Source: Bacillus amyloliquefaciens DSM 7 = ATCC 23350 (lineage in GTDB: Bacteria; Bacillota; Bacilli; Bacillales; Bacillaceae). Taken from it: a DNA stretch of 64,000 nt. Below are positions 9,667 through 17,020 of the stretch, in pieces. Position numbers and translations under genes: made by a program. The stretch lies in the NCBI RefSeq assembly GCF_000196735.1, contig NC_014551.1, positions 624,501 through 688,500 on the forward strand. Reading direction: 5' to 3'. Below the pieces are notes generated by a model, which did not search any database, was not told the DNA's origin, and saw only the letters and a list, made by a program, of their open reading frames with translations. Numbering within the stretch: position 1 is the stretch's first letter; the number at the start of each line of letters is the position of its first letter.

Positions 9667-9694
9667 AAAGAGGCCTTTTGAGGCCTCTTTTTTT
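9667..9694. terminator. Bidirectional terminator between ydjI and oatA
   Basis: AAAGAGGCC (9667-9675) and GGCCTCTTT (9682-9690) form a perfect 9-bp stem flanked by A and T runs. It serves both converging genes. Confidence 0.92.
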
Positions 9695-9695
9695 G

Positions 9696-11627
9696 TCATG
9701 ATTTCATGGTTTGGACGATGAGGGATGTCAGCGCTTTTGATCCCTCAGGGATGAGATGTACGCCGTCGGGTGTAAAGTATTCAGGGTGCTGCAATGCTTT
9801 TGCATGCCAATCGACAAGGGTGACATTCTTGCGTGATTCGGCCTGCTGGCGCAATGACTCGTTTACCTTGCTTTCCCACTGCCGCGGCACACGCGTATTG
9901 ACAAGATAGATATCAGCTTTTGAAAAGGAGCTGATCAGTGATTCAATCTGGCTGTTTGTGAAATAGCCGTTCGTCCCTAACTCGATGATGACCGCTTTGT
10001 TCGGCTGATTAAATGACGCGTATTCCGATGTGAGCTGGAGTGCTTGAGAGACTTGTCTTCCTACCTTTCCGTCGATGGTGACATGAGGGAGGGACTGTCG
10101 CAGGTATGACGCAATGTCGAGCATCACGGAGTCACCGATGGCCAGCACTTCTTTTTTTGGCTGTGTTTGTTTTGAATCAGCCGTTTTTTGAGATGATTGC
10201 TCTTTTTTGTCTTCGTTTTTCTTCGTATCTGATTTGCCTGTTGATTCTTTCTTGTTTTTGTCTGATGCGGCGTCTGTTTTTTCGCCGCCGTATTTTTTCT
10301 GGCTGTCATCTTCTTTTGCCGGTTTATCATGATCAGCCGTTTTGTGTGAAGAGGCGGCTGTTTCTTGCTGCCCGCTTTGCGCGTATGTCCATTGCGGCTG
10401 TTTTTTCTCCTCGGCTATTCCTGACAGCCCGCCCGCAAATACGAGGATGGCGGCAAGAATGAGGCCGAGCGACATTCTGCTGATGACAGAGGACGTCTTC
10501 CATTCCAGAAAGCGGTTCAAAAACACGCGGCGGAAAAAAGGCCTGAAGCCCGCAGTGCGGATCGGTTTCTCAATGAAATGATAAGAAAGTTCGGCAAGAA
10601 TGAAAGTGGCGCCGATTCTGACGGCACAATGCCAATAAACCGGATTTCCGATTTCCTGCACGGGTGTGCTCAGCACGATAACCGGATAATGCCAAAGATA
10701 GATTCCGTATGATCTCGTTCCGATCCAGCGAAGCGGTTTCCATGAAAGGACATGTCCCAAAAAACTGCTCGGATGGCATATACATGCGACAAGGACCGCT
10801 GCGGTGATGCTGATCAAAAGCATGCCGCCCTTGTACAGGAAGGGTTCATATTCATCCGTGTAAAAGACGCATAGCAACAGCGCGGCAAAAGCGGCAAGCT
10901 CCGTCCCGTGAAGCAGGTGTTTCATGCTGCTCGGCAGCCGTTTGGAAGATAATCGTTTCATCGGCCACACTAAAGCTAAAGCGCAGCCGATAAGCAATTC
11001 AAATGATCGGGTGTCCGTCCCGTAATAAACGCGGCTCGGATCTCCGCCAGGGACATACATCATACTCATCACGACTGCTGAGCATAACGCGATGAATGTG
11101 ACCGCTGCCGCAAGCCGGGCCCGTGTTTTACATATGTGCATTCCTGCAAGCAGCAGGAAAGGCCATATGATATAAAACTGTTCTTCAATCGCCAGCGACC
11201 AAAGGTTTTTTAATGGCGAAGGAGAGCCGAAGCTGTCGAAATAAGAAAGTTTATGAAAGATAAACCACCAGTTGCTTATGTAAAAAAGTGAGGAGACCGC
11301 ATCTCCGCGTACGGTATGCAGGAGCTCGCTATTAAATAATATGACCCAAATGACTGTCGTGATAATCATGAGATAAGCCGCCGGCAGAAGCCGTCTGATC
11401 CGGCGCACCCAAAAATCACGCAAATCAAGGGTGATGTCATTGCCTTGGGCAGGCAATATAATAGATGTGATTAAATACCCCGATAAAACAAAAAAGATAT
11501 CAACACCAATGAAACCGCCGTCGGCCCAATTAAAATTCAGGTGATATGCGATAACTGCGAGGACGGCAAAGGCGCGAAGTCCATCCAGTCCGGGAATATA
11601 GCGATGATTCAGTGACTTGTCTGACAT
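9696..11627 (-). CDS. oatA: Peptidoglycan O-acetyltransferase OatA (YrhL)
   Basis: 643 residues. The N-terminal half is an acyltransferase-3 membrane domain (about ten helices; opening motif YIPGLDGLRAFAVLAVI). A Lys/Asp/Ser-rich linker (about residues 425-490) leads to an extracellular SGNH esterase/transferase domain with AIGDSVM (catalytic Ser) and a C-terminal DGVHL (Asp/His). It O-acetylates muramic acid and gives lysozyme resistance. The ATG at 11627 follows GGAGGAAT; an upstream in-frame ATG at 11705 has no good ribosome site and would fall near the predicted transcript start. In B. subtilis it follows sigV-rsiV; here a 271-bp gap with a terminator intervenes. Confidence 0.93.
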   Translation of the reverse strand: MSDKSLNHRYIPGLDGLRAFAVLAVIAYHLNFNWADGGFIGVDIFFVLSGYLITSIILPAQGNDITLDLRDFWVRRIRRLLPAAYLMIITTVIWVILFNSELLHTVRGDAVSSLFYISNWWFIFHKLSYFDSFGSPSPLKNLWSLAIEEQFYIIWPFLLLAGMHICKTRARLAAAVTFIALCSAVVMSMMYVPGGDPSRVYYGTDTRSFELLIGCALALVWPMKRLSSKRLPSSMKHLLHGTELAAFAALLLCVFYTDEYEPFLYKGGMLLISITAAVLVACICHPSSFLGHVLSWKPLRWIGTRSYGIYLWHYPVIVLSTPVQEIGNPVYWHCAVRIGATFILAELSYHFIEKPIRTAGFRPFFRRVFLNRFLEWKTSSVISRMSLGLILAAILVFAGGLSGIAEEKKQPQWTYAQSGQQETAASSHKTADHDKPAKEDDSQKKYGGEKTDAASDKNKKESTGKSDTKKNEDKKEQSSQKTADSKQTQPKKEVLAIGDSVMLDIASYLRQSLPHVTIDGKVGRQVSQALQLTSEYASFNQPNKAVIIELGTNGYFTNSQIESLISSFSKADIYLVNTRVPRQWESKVNESLRQQAESRKNVTLVDWHAKALQHPEYFTPDGVHLIPEGSKALTSLIVQTMKS

Positions 11628-11718
11628 GGTATTCCTCCAATAATGTGTGCGGAAATTCTCGCTGTTTTGCGGATGGTTATGGCAGATTTCTGTACAGTCT
11701 TCCATTTGTTCCGTTAGA

Positions 11719-11748
11719 TAGACGCATTCGGAAGGGGATTTTGTTTCA
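11719..11748 (-). promoter_or_regulatory. Candidate ECF promoter for oatA
   Basis: On the minus strand TGAAAC (11748-11743), 18-bp spacer, CGTCTA (11724-11719). The elements match ECF promoters of the SigV/SigX/SigM type, but the spacer is one to two bases long. The -10 equals that of the sigV promoter at 13311-13316. Confidence 0.5.
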
Positions 11749-11855
11749 GAAAAAATGAATGAAATGTTGTGATTTTCTTAAACTTTTCAGCCCTCGTCCG
11801 GCGTCTGTTATATGAAAGGGTTCCCCTGTGCAAGCGGCTGTTGCCGGGGAAAAAG

Positions 11856-11891
11856 AAAAAATCCATGATCTGCGGATATCATGGATTTTTT
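11856..11891. terminator. Terminator between rsiV and oatA
   Basis: A perfect 14-bp stem, AAAAAATCCATGAT (11856-11869) with ATCATGGATTTTTT (11878-11891), and an 8-nt loop. On the minus strand the T run follows the stem, so it should end or strongly reduce sigV-rsiV transcription before oatA. Confidence 0.9.
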
Positions 11892-11898
11892 TCTTTCT

Positions 11899-12759
11899 TT
11901 ATCTGATGTAGCGGTCTCCGACAAGCAGCTTTGAGATGACGGAGGTCGGTATTTTAAATTCTGTAACGCCCATATATCCGGGTGCTACTTCGTATTCATC
12001 AAATGAGATGAAAAGTTTGTGCTGATCTGTAATATAAAAATTCTGATCGGCATGAATGGATTTGAAAGGCTCCGTCATATCATCTTCCTCGACCCAATAT
12101 ATTTTATTCGGATCTTCTTTCATCTGTTTTTTCATTTGTTCTTTAATATTTTGGCTGATGACTTTAATATAACGGTCATCTTTGAATAAGCTCTTTAACG
12201 TAAGCACGGCCTCATTCTTTTTATCAATCGTGATATATCGGCTTTGGGTATAAGATGAAGCCTGGGTTTTTTCGATATCACGGCGGACTGAGATCAGATC
12301 CGATGTGTCAGTTACGGTTTCATAATCGCTGTAGATGCTGAGGTGGCCTTTTTTGCTTTTTGAGGTCGCCTTCATAAATTCCCGGTAGAGCTCTTTGCTT
12401 TCTTTCATATAATGCCGGTTGATGCTGTCTTCAAGTTCATGATTGGAAAGGCCGGACAGAGCAGGCGTTTTCACATCGATGCTTGATTGGTTCTTTTCTT
12501 CTTTCATCTCCACGAATGTGATGGCTTGGACGACTTTGCCGATGACGGGGATTTTAGACATGGCTTGTGCGGCATCCGGATTGATATTGACTACGGCGGT
12601 AAATAAGACGGCCGCAGCGACTGCCGCGGATGTCGGCCACATCACGATTCGTTTTTTCTTCGGTTTGTGCTGAAGGGCTTTTTCGACAATGCTGTCCAGT
12701 TCTTTAGGAATGGGCACACTTTTATACTCTTCTCTTAATTGTTCTAATCTTTTTTCCAT
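11899..12759 (-). CDS. rsiV: Anti-sigma-V factor and lysozyme receptor RsiV
   Basis: 286 residues. A cytoplasmic N-terminus (about 1-38, binds SigV) precedes one transmembrane helix (about 40-62, MWPTSAAVAAAVLFTAVV). The extracellular part includes a DUF3298 domain near the C-terminus. Family knowledge: RsiV holds SigV at the membrane; binding lysozyme exposes it to signal peptidase and then site-2 protease. ATQ/AQAM-type sites lie just after the helix. Its start overlaps the sigV stop by one base (TAATG), so the two are translationally coupled. Confidence 0.94.
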   Translation of the reverse strand: MEKRLEQLREEYKSVPIPKELDSIVEKALQHKPKKKRIVMWPTSAAVAAAVLFTAVVNINPDAAQAMSKIPVIGKVVQAITFVEMKEEKNQSSIDVKTPALSGLSNHELEDSINRHYMKESKELYREFMKATSKSKKGHLSIYSDYETVTDTSDLISVRRDIEKTQASSYTQSRYITIDKKNEAVLTLKSLFKDDRYIKVISQNIKEQMKKQMKEDPNKIYWVEEDDMTEPFKSIHADQNFYITDQHKLFISFDEYEVAPGYMGVTEFKIPTSVISKLLVGDRYIR

Positions 12760-13256
12760 TAAGAAAGATCCTCCTTCGTCAGCTGAATGCGCATGAGCTT
12801 CAGCCCCCTGTAAAGGCGTGTTTTGACGGTGTTGATGTTTTCCCCCGTAATGTCCGCGATCTCTTCTAATTTCAAGTCTTCAAAGAAACGCAGAATGATA
12901 ATGGTTTTATATTGATGCGGCAGGTCGTCAAGCGCTTCATGAAGGTCCGTGTCTTTGTAGTGATCTTCCTTTCCGCGGCTTAAAAACTCGATCGTTTCAT
13001 CGTCCATCACTTTAAGTTTTTTCTGTTTGCGGAGATAATCAATGGCCGTACGCACTAAAATTTTATAAAACCAGCTTTTTATCACATCGGGGTTTTTGAC
13101 GGATTCGACTGATGTCAGCGCTTTTTGAATTGATTCCTGAACAATATCTAACGCGTCATCCTTGTTCTTTACATAACTGTATGCCAGGCGGTAAAAGTCT
13201 TCTTTGCGCTCAGTTATGCACGTCACAAGCGACGCTTTGGCTGTTTCGTTCTTCAT
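12759..13256 (-). CDS. sigV: ECF sigma factor SigV
   Basis: 165 residues. Region 2 (YRLAYSYVKNKDDALDIVQE, about residues 22-42) and region 4 helix-turn-helix (LEEIADITGENINTVKTRL, about 130-148) are clear. Directs transcription of lysozyme-resistance genes including its own operon and oatA. AAGGAG lies 12 bases before the ATG. An ECF promoter at 13311-13339 supports autoregulation. The operon sits where B. subtilis 168 has ydjJ and iolT; in 168 sigV is elsewhere on the chromosome. Confidence 0.94.
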   Translation of the reverse strand: MKNETAKASLVTCITERKEDFYRLAYSYVKNKDDALDIVQESIQKALTSVESVKNPDVIKSWFYKILVRTAIDYLRKQKKLKVMDDETIEFLSRGKEDHYKDTDLHEALDDLPHQYKTIIILRFFEDLKLEEIADITGENINTVKTRLYRGLKLMRIQLTKEDLS

Positions 13257-13310
13257 TGCTTTAAAGGGCTCCTTTTTTAAAAATACGTATCATAGGCTGT
13301 TACCTATGGA

Positions 13311-13339
13311 TAGACGGAACAGGGTGAAAAATAGTTTGC
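13311..13339 (-). promoter_or_regulatory. Autoregulatory ECF promoter of sigV
   Basis: On the minus strand GCAAAC (13339-13334), 17-bp spacer, CGTCTA (13316-13311). This fits the SigV/ECF pattern AAC...CGTC. The leader contains a short perfect hairpin CATAGG/CCTATG (13291-13308) of unknown role. Confidence 0.65.
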
Positions 13340-13390
13340 GCAGAGCGGATCATTTTTAAAAGGAAAAGGAAGGAAAGACGAAGGGACGAA

Positions 13391-13415
13391 AAAAAGAGCC
13401 TGAACGGCTCTTTTT
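13391..13415 (-). terminator. Terminator after bdhA
   Basis: AAAGAGCC (13393-13400) and GGCTCTTT (13406-13413) form the stem, with A/T runs on both sides. It lies downstream of bdhA on the minus strand and insulates the sigV promoter. Confidence 0.88.
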
Positions 13416-13444
13416 GGATGTGTCTGTTTATTTTGCTGAACGGT

Positions 13445-14485
13445 TTAATTCGGTTTTACTAAGATTTTTACTTGGTTTTTCTCTTTGATTAAAGCGCCGA
13501 AGCCTTCTTCAATCAGATCGTCGAGCACGATTTTTTTCGTGACGAGCTTATCTGCTGAGAAGTAGCCCTCTTTCATCAGTGCGAGAACGGAAGGGAAGAT
13601 GTCACGGTATCCGATAATGCCTTTTACGGTACGTTCTTTGATGACGATATCGTTCGGATGGATTTCCGCTCCTTTTTCCCAGATGCTGACGATAACCGTT
13701 TCACCGGCAATGCTTGTTGACTGGATCGCCTGGCGGAGAACGACAGGGACGCCTGTCACTTCATAAGAAACATCAACGCCGCCGTTTGTGCGTTTTGCGA
13801 TTTCTTCAACGACATCATCCGTTTTTGACGGATCGATGATGATAGCGCCGAGTTCTTTCGCTTTTTCCTGACGTTCCGGTGAAAGTTCAACCGCGTAAAT
13901 ATCTGTGGCGCCGGCTGCTTTCAGGGCTTCAATCACAAGCAGCCCGATCGGTCCGCAGCCAAAAACGGCTGCCGTGTCGCCCGCTTTTAATTTGCTTTGA
14001 CGGACGGCGTAAAGCGCTACCGCTGACGGCTCAACAAGCGCGCCCTGTTCATAAGAAAGCTCTTCAGGAAGCTTAAACAGCAATTCTTCGTCAACGGACA
14101 CATATTCAGAAAATCCGCCGCCGCCTCCCGCTAAGCCTAAGAATCCCATTTGTTCATCAAGGTTATAGGCTCCCTGATGTCCGTGTGTGGCAAAAATCGG
14201 TTCCACGACGACACGGTCGCCGACACTGTAATTTTTGACGCCTTCGCCCACTTCAACGACTTCTCCTGAGAATTCGTGACCCATTGTGACAGGCGCCGTT
14301 TCTTTAGTTAACGGATGGGGTTCGCCGACCGGAATAAAGATCGGACCTCCCAGATATTCGTGAAGGTCGCTTCCGCAAATCCCGCACCATTTGACTTTAA
14401 TTTTGACTTTTCCCGGTTCTGCTTTAGGTTCATCAATGTTTTCGATTCGAATGTCTTTTTGATTGTGCCATCTTGCCGCTTTCAT
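13445..14485 (-). CDS. bdhA: (R,R)-2,3-butanediol/acetoin dehydrogenase
   Basis: 346 residues, identical in length to B. subtilis BdhA (YdjL). A medium-chain zinc dehydrogenase that reduces acetoin to 2,3-butanediol with NADH late in growth. Catalytic zinc ligands: C37 (CGICGSDLHE) and H70/E71 (MGHEFSGE). The four-cysteine structural zinc lobe present in GutB is missing here (FATHGHQGAYN in that place), as I recall for the B. subtilis protein. The Rossmann motif is GCGPIG. A clear AGGAG precedes the ATG. Monocistronic with its own terminator at 13391. Confidence 0.95.
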   Translation of the reverse strand: MKAARWHNQKDIRIENIDEPKAEPGKVKIKVKWCGICGSDLHEYLGGPIFIPVGEPHPLTKETAPVTMGHEFSGEVVEVGEGVKNYSVGDRVVVEPIFATHGHQGAYNLDEQMGFLGLAGGGGGFSEYVSVDEELLFKLPEELSYEQGALVEPSAVALYAVRQSKLKAGDTAAVFGCGPIGLLVIEALKAAGATDIYAVELSPERQEKAKELGAIIIDPSKTDDVVEEIAKRTNGGVDVSYEVTGVPVVLRQAIQSTSIAGETVIVSIWEKGAEIHPNDIVIKERTVKGIIGYRDIFPSVLALMKEGYFSADKLVTKKIVLDDLIEEGFGALIKEKNQVKILVKPN

Positions 14486-14758
14486 TGATTATCACTCCTA
14501 GTCTGATGGAAACGAGTATAGGTACATGATCAATATGAACCACGGTTTAAAAGGAAAAAAAGTGCTTCCTAAAGCCTGATTTCTCAAAATATATCATATT
14601 ACGCAACTATCAATAGGCCTTATAAAAAGTCCATATTGAATGCAGAAATACTCTAGGGATATTATAACGCTTATGAATTAAATTTTGTAGTATAATTTAC
14701 CATGGGATTATATAGAATTGGAAATTGTGTCAATATTGTGTGCGTGTCTCCGTCGCGT

Positions 14759-14813
14759 TGTAATGAACATGTAAAGTGATTGAAATATTATAATCGTCTT
14801 CTTGGTGTATAAT
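14759..14813 (+). promoter_or_regulatory. WalR box and promoter of ydjM
   Basis: TGTAAT (14759-14764), 5 bases, TGTAAA (14770-14775) is a full match to the WalR direct repeat TGTWAH-N5-TGTWAH. A -10 TATAAT lies at 14808-14813 with no good -35, fitting activator dependence. The rest of the bdhA-ydjM gap (14486-14758) is AT-rich; I see no further assignable site in it. Confidence 0.75.
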
Positions 14814-14847
14814 TTTGCCTAGAATAAAGAATCAGGGGGACGAAAGC

Positions 14848-15216
14848 TTGAAGAAGTTATTCTTAGCATTATTGATTTTAGCAGGAAGTACGCTGGGAGC
14901 GATCAGTTACTCTTCTGATGCAAGTGCTAAAAAAGTGAACGGAAATATTACATGGTATAATGGAGTCGGTAAAAAAGGATCTTCCGGTAAAAAACTGGGA
15001 CATTGGGATTGCGCGACAAAATTAGGATTTGACGTTCCGAGAAACGGAACGAAAATCAGAGCTTATGCTAAAGCAAAACCGAAAAAGGTTATCACAGTAT
15101 ATAAAAATGATGTAGGCCGTCTGCCGAATGCCGTATTGGATGTCAGCCCGAAAGCGTTCAAAGCGCTCGGATATCCGTTAAGCAAAGGAAGAGTATCCGG
15201 ACATTACAGCTATTAA
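14848..15216 (+). CDS. ydjM: Secreted WalR-regulon protein YdjM
   Basis: 122 residues from a TTG at 14848, nine bases after GGGGG (14835-14839); the open frame upstream would not give a signal peptide start. An N-terminal signal peptide (KKLFLALLILAGSTLGAIS, cleavage after DASA) precedes a small basic domain with GNITWYNG and DVSPKAFKALG motifs, as in RlpA-like double-psi beta-barrels. Exported, probably cell-wall associated; exact activity unknown. Transcription is expected under WalRK, the cell-wall two-component system. A 15-bp hairpin separates it from ydjN. Confidence 0.88.
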   Translation: MKKLFLALLILAGSTLGAISYSSDASAKKVNGNITWYNGVGKKGSSGKKLGHWDCATKLGFDVPRNGTKIRAYAKAKPKKVITVYKNDVGRLPNAVLDVSPKAFKALGYPLSKGRVSGHYSY

Positions 15217-15224
15217 AATAGACC

Positions 15225-15263
15225 ATCAGAAAAAGCAAGGAGACTATTCTTGCTTTTTCTGAT
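15225..15263 (+). terminator. Terminator/attenuator between ydjM and ydjN
   Basis: A perfect 15-bp inverted repeat, ATCAGAAAAAGCAAG (15225-15239) with CTTGCTTTTTCTGAT (15249-15263). T5 is inside the stem and the ydjN ribosome site follows at once, so it likely lowers read-through into ydjN. Confidence 0.75.
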
Positions 15264-15280
15264 TGACGGAGAGATTGATA

Positions 15281-16327
15281 ATGAATAAGAAACGATGGAT
15301 CTGGATCCTCGCAGCCGCTGTTCTGGCGGCGGCGGTCATCGCGGCCGTTTTACTGATCAAAGGAAAAAGCGACGGAGGCGGAAAAGCCGTTGTCTCCGGC
15401 GGCCATGACAAGCTGCTTGTTTCCATTACAGACAAAGATCTGATGACGAAATATTACGAAGACGGCCGTATGCTGTACGAGGAAAAGCTTTCGGCATATC
15501 CGGCGTTTGCGCTGGATGACGCCCATCAGGTGCTCTATTATGTCGGTAATAATGATCAGAATGAGATGCGTCTGTATAAGCTTGATCTGAAGACGAAACA
15601 GAAGACGGTGCTTTATAAAGGATCGGCAAGCGCTGACAGTCTGTTTTTATCCAAGGATAAGACGCACATTTATTTCCGTCTCGGAAAAGCGGATGAAGAT
15701 ATTTTCCGTCTCGCGTCTTTTGATCTGAAAACGAAACGCTATCAAAACCTGTACCCTGCGGCGGATGAGAAAGACGACAGTGTGAGCGGCTTCTTTTATA
15801 ACCGCAGCCAAAACGATTTTGCGCTGCTGCATTATTCCGTGAAAGAGGATTATAAAAAAACGGATGAGGCAAATGAGAAGGGGGTTGACCCTGAACCGAC
15901 GAATATACGGTTTGCGGCAGGGGCGGGCGATCACCTTCAGGATCTGACAAACCTTGAACAGTTTATCAGCGACATCGCGATGTCACCGGACGGCAAAAAT
16001 CTTGTCTTTACATCTTATACACAAAAAGGGACTGAACAAAAAGCGTCCATCCGTCTGATGAATGTCAAAACGAAAAAAGATGAAACGATTATCTCAAACG
16101 GGAAGGATTTCACTCCGCTGATTGATGCCCAGCCTCAGTTTTCTAAAGACGGCAGCATCATTTATTTCATGGCGGAAGCCAAAGGCGCTAAGCGTCTGAA
16201 GGATGAAACAGGACGGAACGCGAAGGTCAGGACCATTTATGCTTATCATTTGGATACGAAAAAATGTGAAAAAGTCTGGGAAAATGACAATGGCATTATC
16301 AACAGTTTTTCCGTTATCCAATCATGA
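15281..16327 (+). CDS. ydjN: Membrane-anchored beta-propeller-like protein YdjN
   Basis: 348 residues, start ATG 15281 with GGAGAG seven bases upstream. A short cytoplasmic KKR is followed by a single hydrophobic anchor (residues 5-24, WIWILAAAVLAAAVIAAVLL). The remaining region has recurrent propeller-type blades, for example AMSPDGKNLVFTSY and QFSKDGSIIYFM (TolB/WD40-like). Probably displayed outside the membrane. Function unknown; likely partly co-transcribed with ydjM. Confidence 0.85.
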   Translation: MNKKRWIWILAAAVLAAAVIAAVLLIKGKSDGGGKAVVSGGHDKLLVSITDKDLMTKYYEDGRMLYEEKLSAYPAFALDDAHQVLYYVGNNDQNEMRLYKLDLKTKQKTVLYKGSASADSLFLSKDKTHIYFRLGKADEDIFRLASFDLKTKRYQNLYPAADEKDDSVSGFFYNRSQNDFALLHYSVKEDYKKTDEANEKGVDPEPTNIRFAAGAGDHLQDLTNLEQFISDIAMSPDGKNLVFTSYTQKGTEQKASIRLMNVKTKKDETIISNGKDFTPLIDAQPQFSKDGSIIYFMAEAKGAKRLKDETGRNAKVRTIYAYHLDTKKCEKVWENDNGIINSFSVIQS

Positions 16328-16360
16328 AAAAAACACTCAGCGCCCGCTGGGTGTTTTTTA
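16328..16360. terminator. Bidirectional terminator after ydjN
   Basis: AAAAACAC...GTGTTTTT stem with GC-rich middle (CAGCG/CGCTG) and T run. Shared with the small minus-strand gene at 16358. Confidence 0.88.
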
Positions 16361-16516
16361 ATGAACAAAGCTGGCTGCGGCTGAGGCGAGCCATTTGAAA
16401 AAACGGAGAATCGGAACGGCAAAATGGAGTGATTCGATGAATGACTGTGCGGCAAGGTTCATTTTCTGCTGTTTTGCCATTTCCTTGAGATCTTTCTGCT
16501 GCCGATCGTTTTTCAT
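16358..16516 (-). CDS. Small hydrophobic-tailed protein, unrecognised
   Basis: 52 residues. A basic, Gln-rich N-terminus (MKNDRQQKDLKEMAKQQ) is followed by a hydrophobic C-terminal half (FAVPILRFFKWLASAAASF) that could be one membrane helix or an amphipathic helix. AAAGGAG (16525-16531) is ideally placed eight bases before the ATG at 16516; a second ATG two codons upstream is too close. Terminator on its 3' side. I do not recognise a family or a name; expression is inferred only from the ribosome site and terminator. Confidence 0.6.
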   Translation of the reverse strand: MKNDRQQKDLKEMAKQQKMNLAAQSFIESLHFAVPILRFFKWLASAAASFVH

Positions 16517-16557
16517 GTTCATTGCTCCTTTGCATCGTAAAAGGACATGATAACGCA

Positions 16558-16585
16558 AAGGCCTCTCATGAGACATGGAGGCCTT
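16558..16585 (-). terminator. Hairpin downstream of ydjO
   Basis: AAGGCCTC (16558-16565) and GAGGCCTT (16578-16585) form an 8-bp perfect stem without a long T run. Possible weak terminator or 3' stabiliser for ydjO. Confidence 0.5.
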
Positions 16586-16614
16586 CTCTATGTTGAGACT
16601 CGTAAAAGGGAGGT

Positions 16615-16824
16615 CTAACTTGATGCCGTTTGACTGTTGTTTTGGAGATTCACCAACGAACGGACGCCGTCGATCATTTTACTGCCGCAAAGGGGGCAAG
16701 TCGGGGTATCACTGCCGGCAAAATTCTTTCTGCTCCAGCCGATACAGTCCTCTTTTGTGCATTCCCACGTACTGACATCTTCTTTAGGCAGCGGTTCCTG
16801 ATTACGTTTGTTGTAGTAAGACAT
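16615..16824 (-). CDS. ydjO: Cold-inducible-type zinc-ribbon protein YdjO
   Basis: 69 residues starting MSYYNKRNQ at the ATG 16824. Contains C22 and C27 (WECTKEDC) and a CPLCGS knuckle, giving four cysteines for one zinc ribbon. I recall this as the YdjO family (cold-inducible protein, Bacillus-restricted). The ribosome site is modest (GAAGAAGTG). Function unknown. The gap to cotA (16825-17020) shows only the cotA terminator. Confidence 0.85.
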   Translation of the reverse strand: MSYYNKRNQEPLPKEDVSTWECTKEDCIGWSRKNFAGSDTPTCPLCGSKMIDGVRSLVNLQNNSQTASS

Positions 16825-16993
16825 AAAGTCACTTCTTCCCTTATGAATTTTCGTGCACACCTTCATTGTCTCATACTTTTCCCTAATCTCCTAATTCCTT
16901 TTTCTATCCATATTTCCAATGAGGGTGCACCGTCTTCCTGTTATTACAGTATATGCAAATAAGCGGATCCTTATTTTTTCTTTTTGTATAAAT

Positions 16994-17019
16994 AAAAAAG
17001 CCCCTTCTCAAAAAGGGGG
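16994..17019 (-). terminator. Terminator of cotA
   Basis: CCCCTT (17001-17006) and AAGGGG (17013-17018) stem; on the minus strand followed by CTTTTTTATTT. Confidence 0.85.
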
Positions 17020-17020
17020 A

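Noticed and set aside
11628..11705. Longer N-terminus for oatA from ATG 11705
   Set aside because: No ribosome site, and the predicted transcript would begin at about the same base; ATG 11627 has GGAGGAAT.
15426..15950. Minus-strand open frame opposite ydjN
   Set aside because: Pro/Ser-rich translation typical of an antisense frame; ydjN has the start signals and family length.
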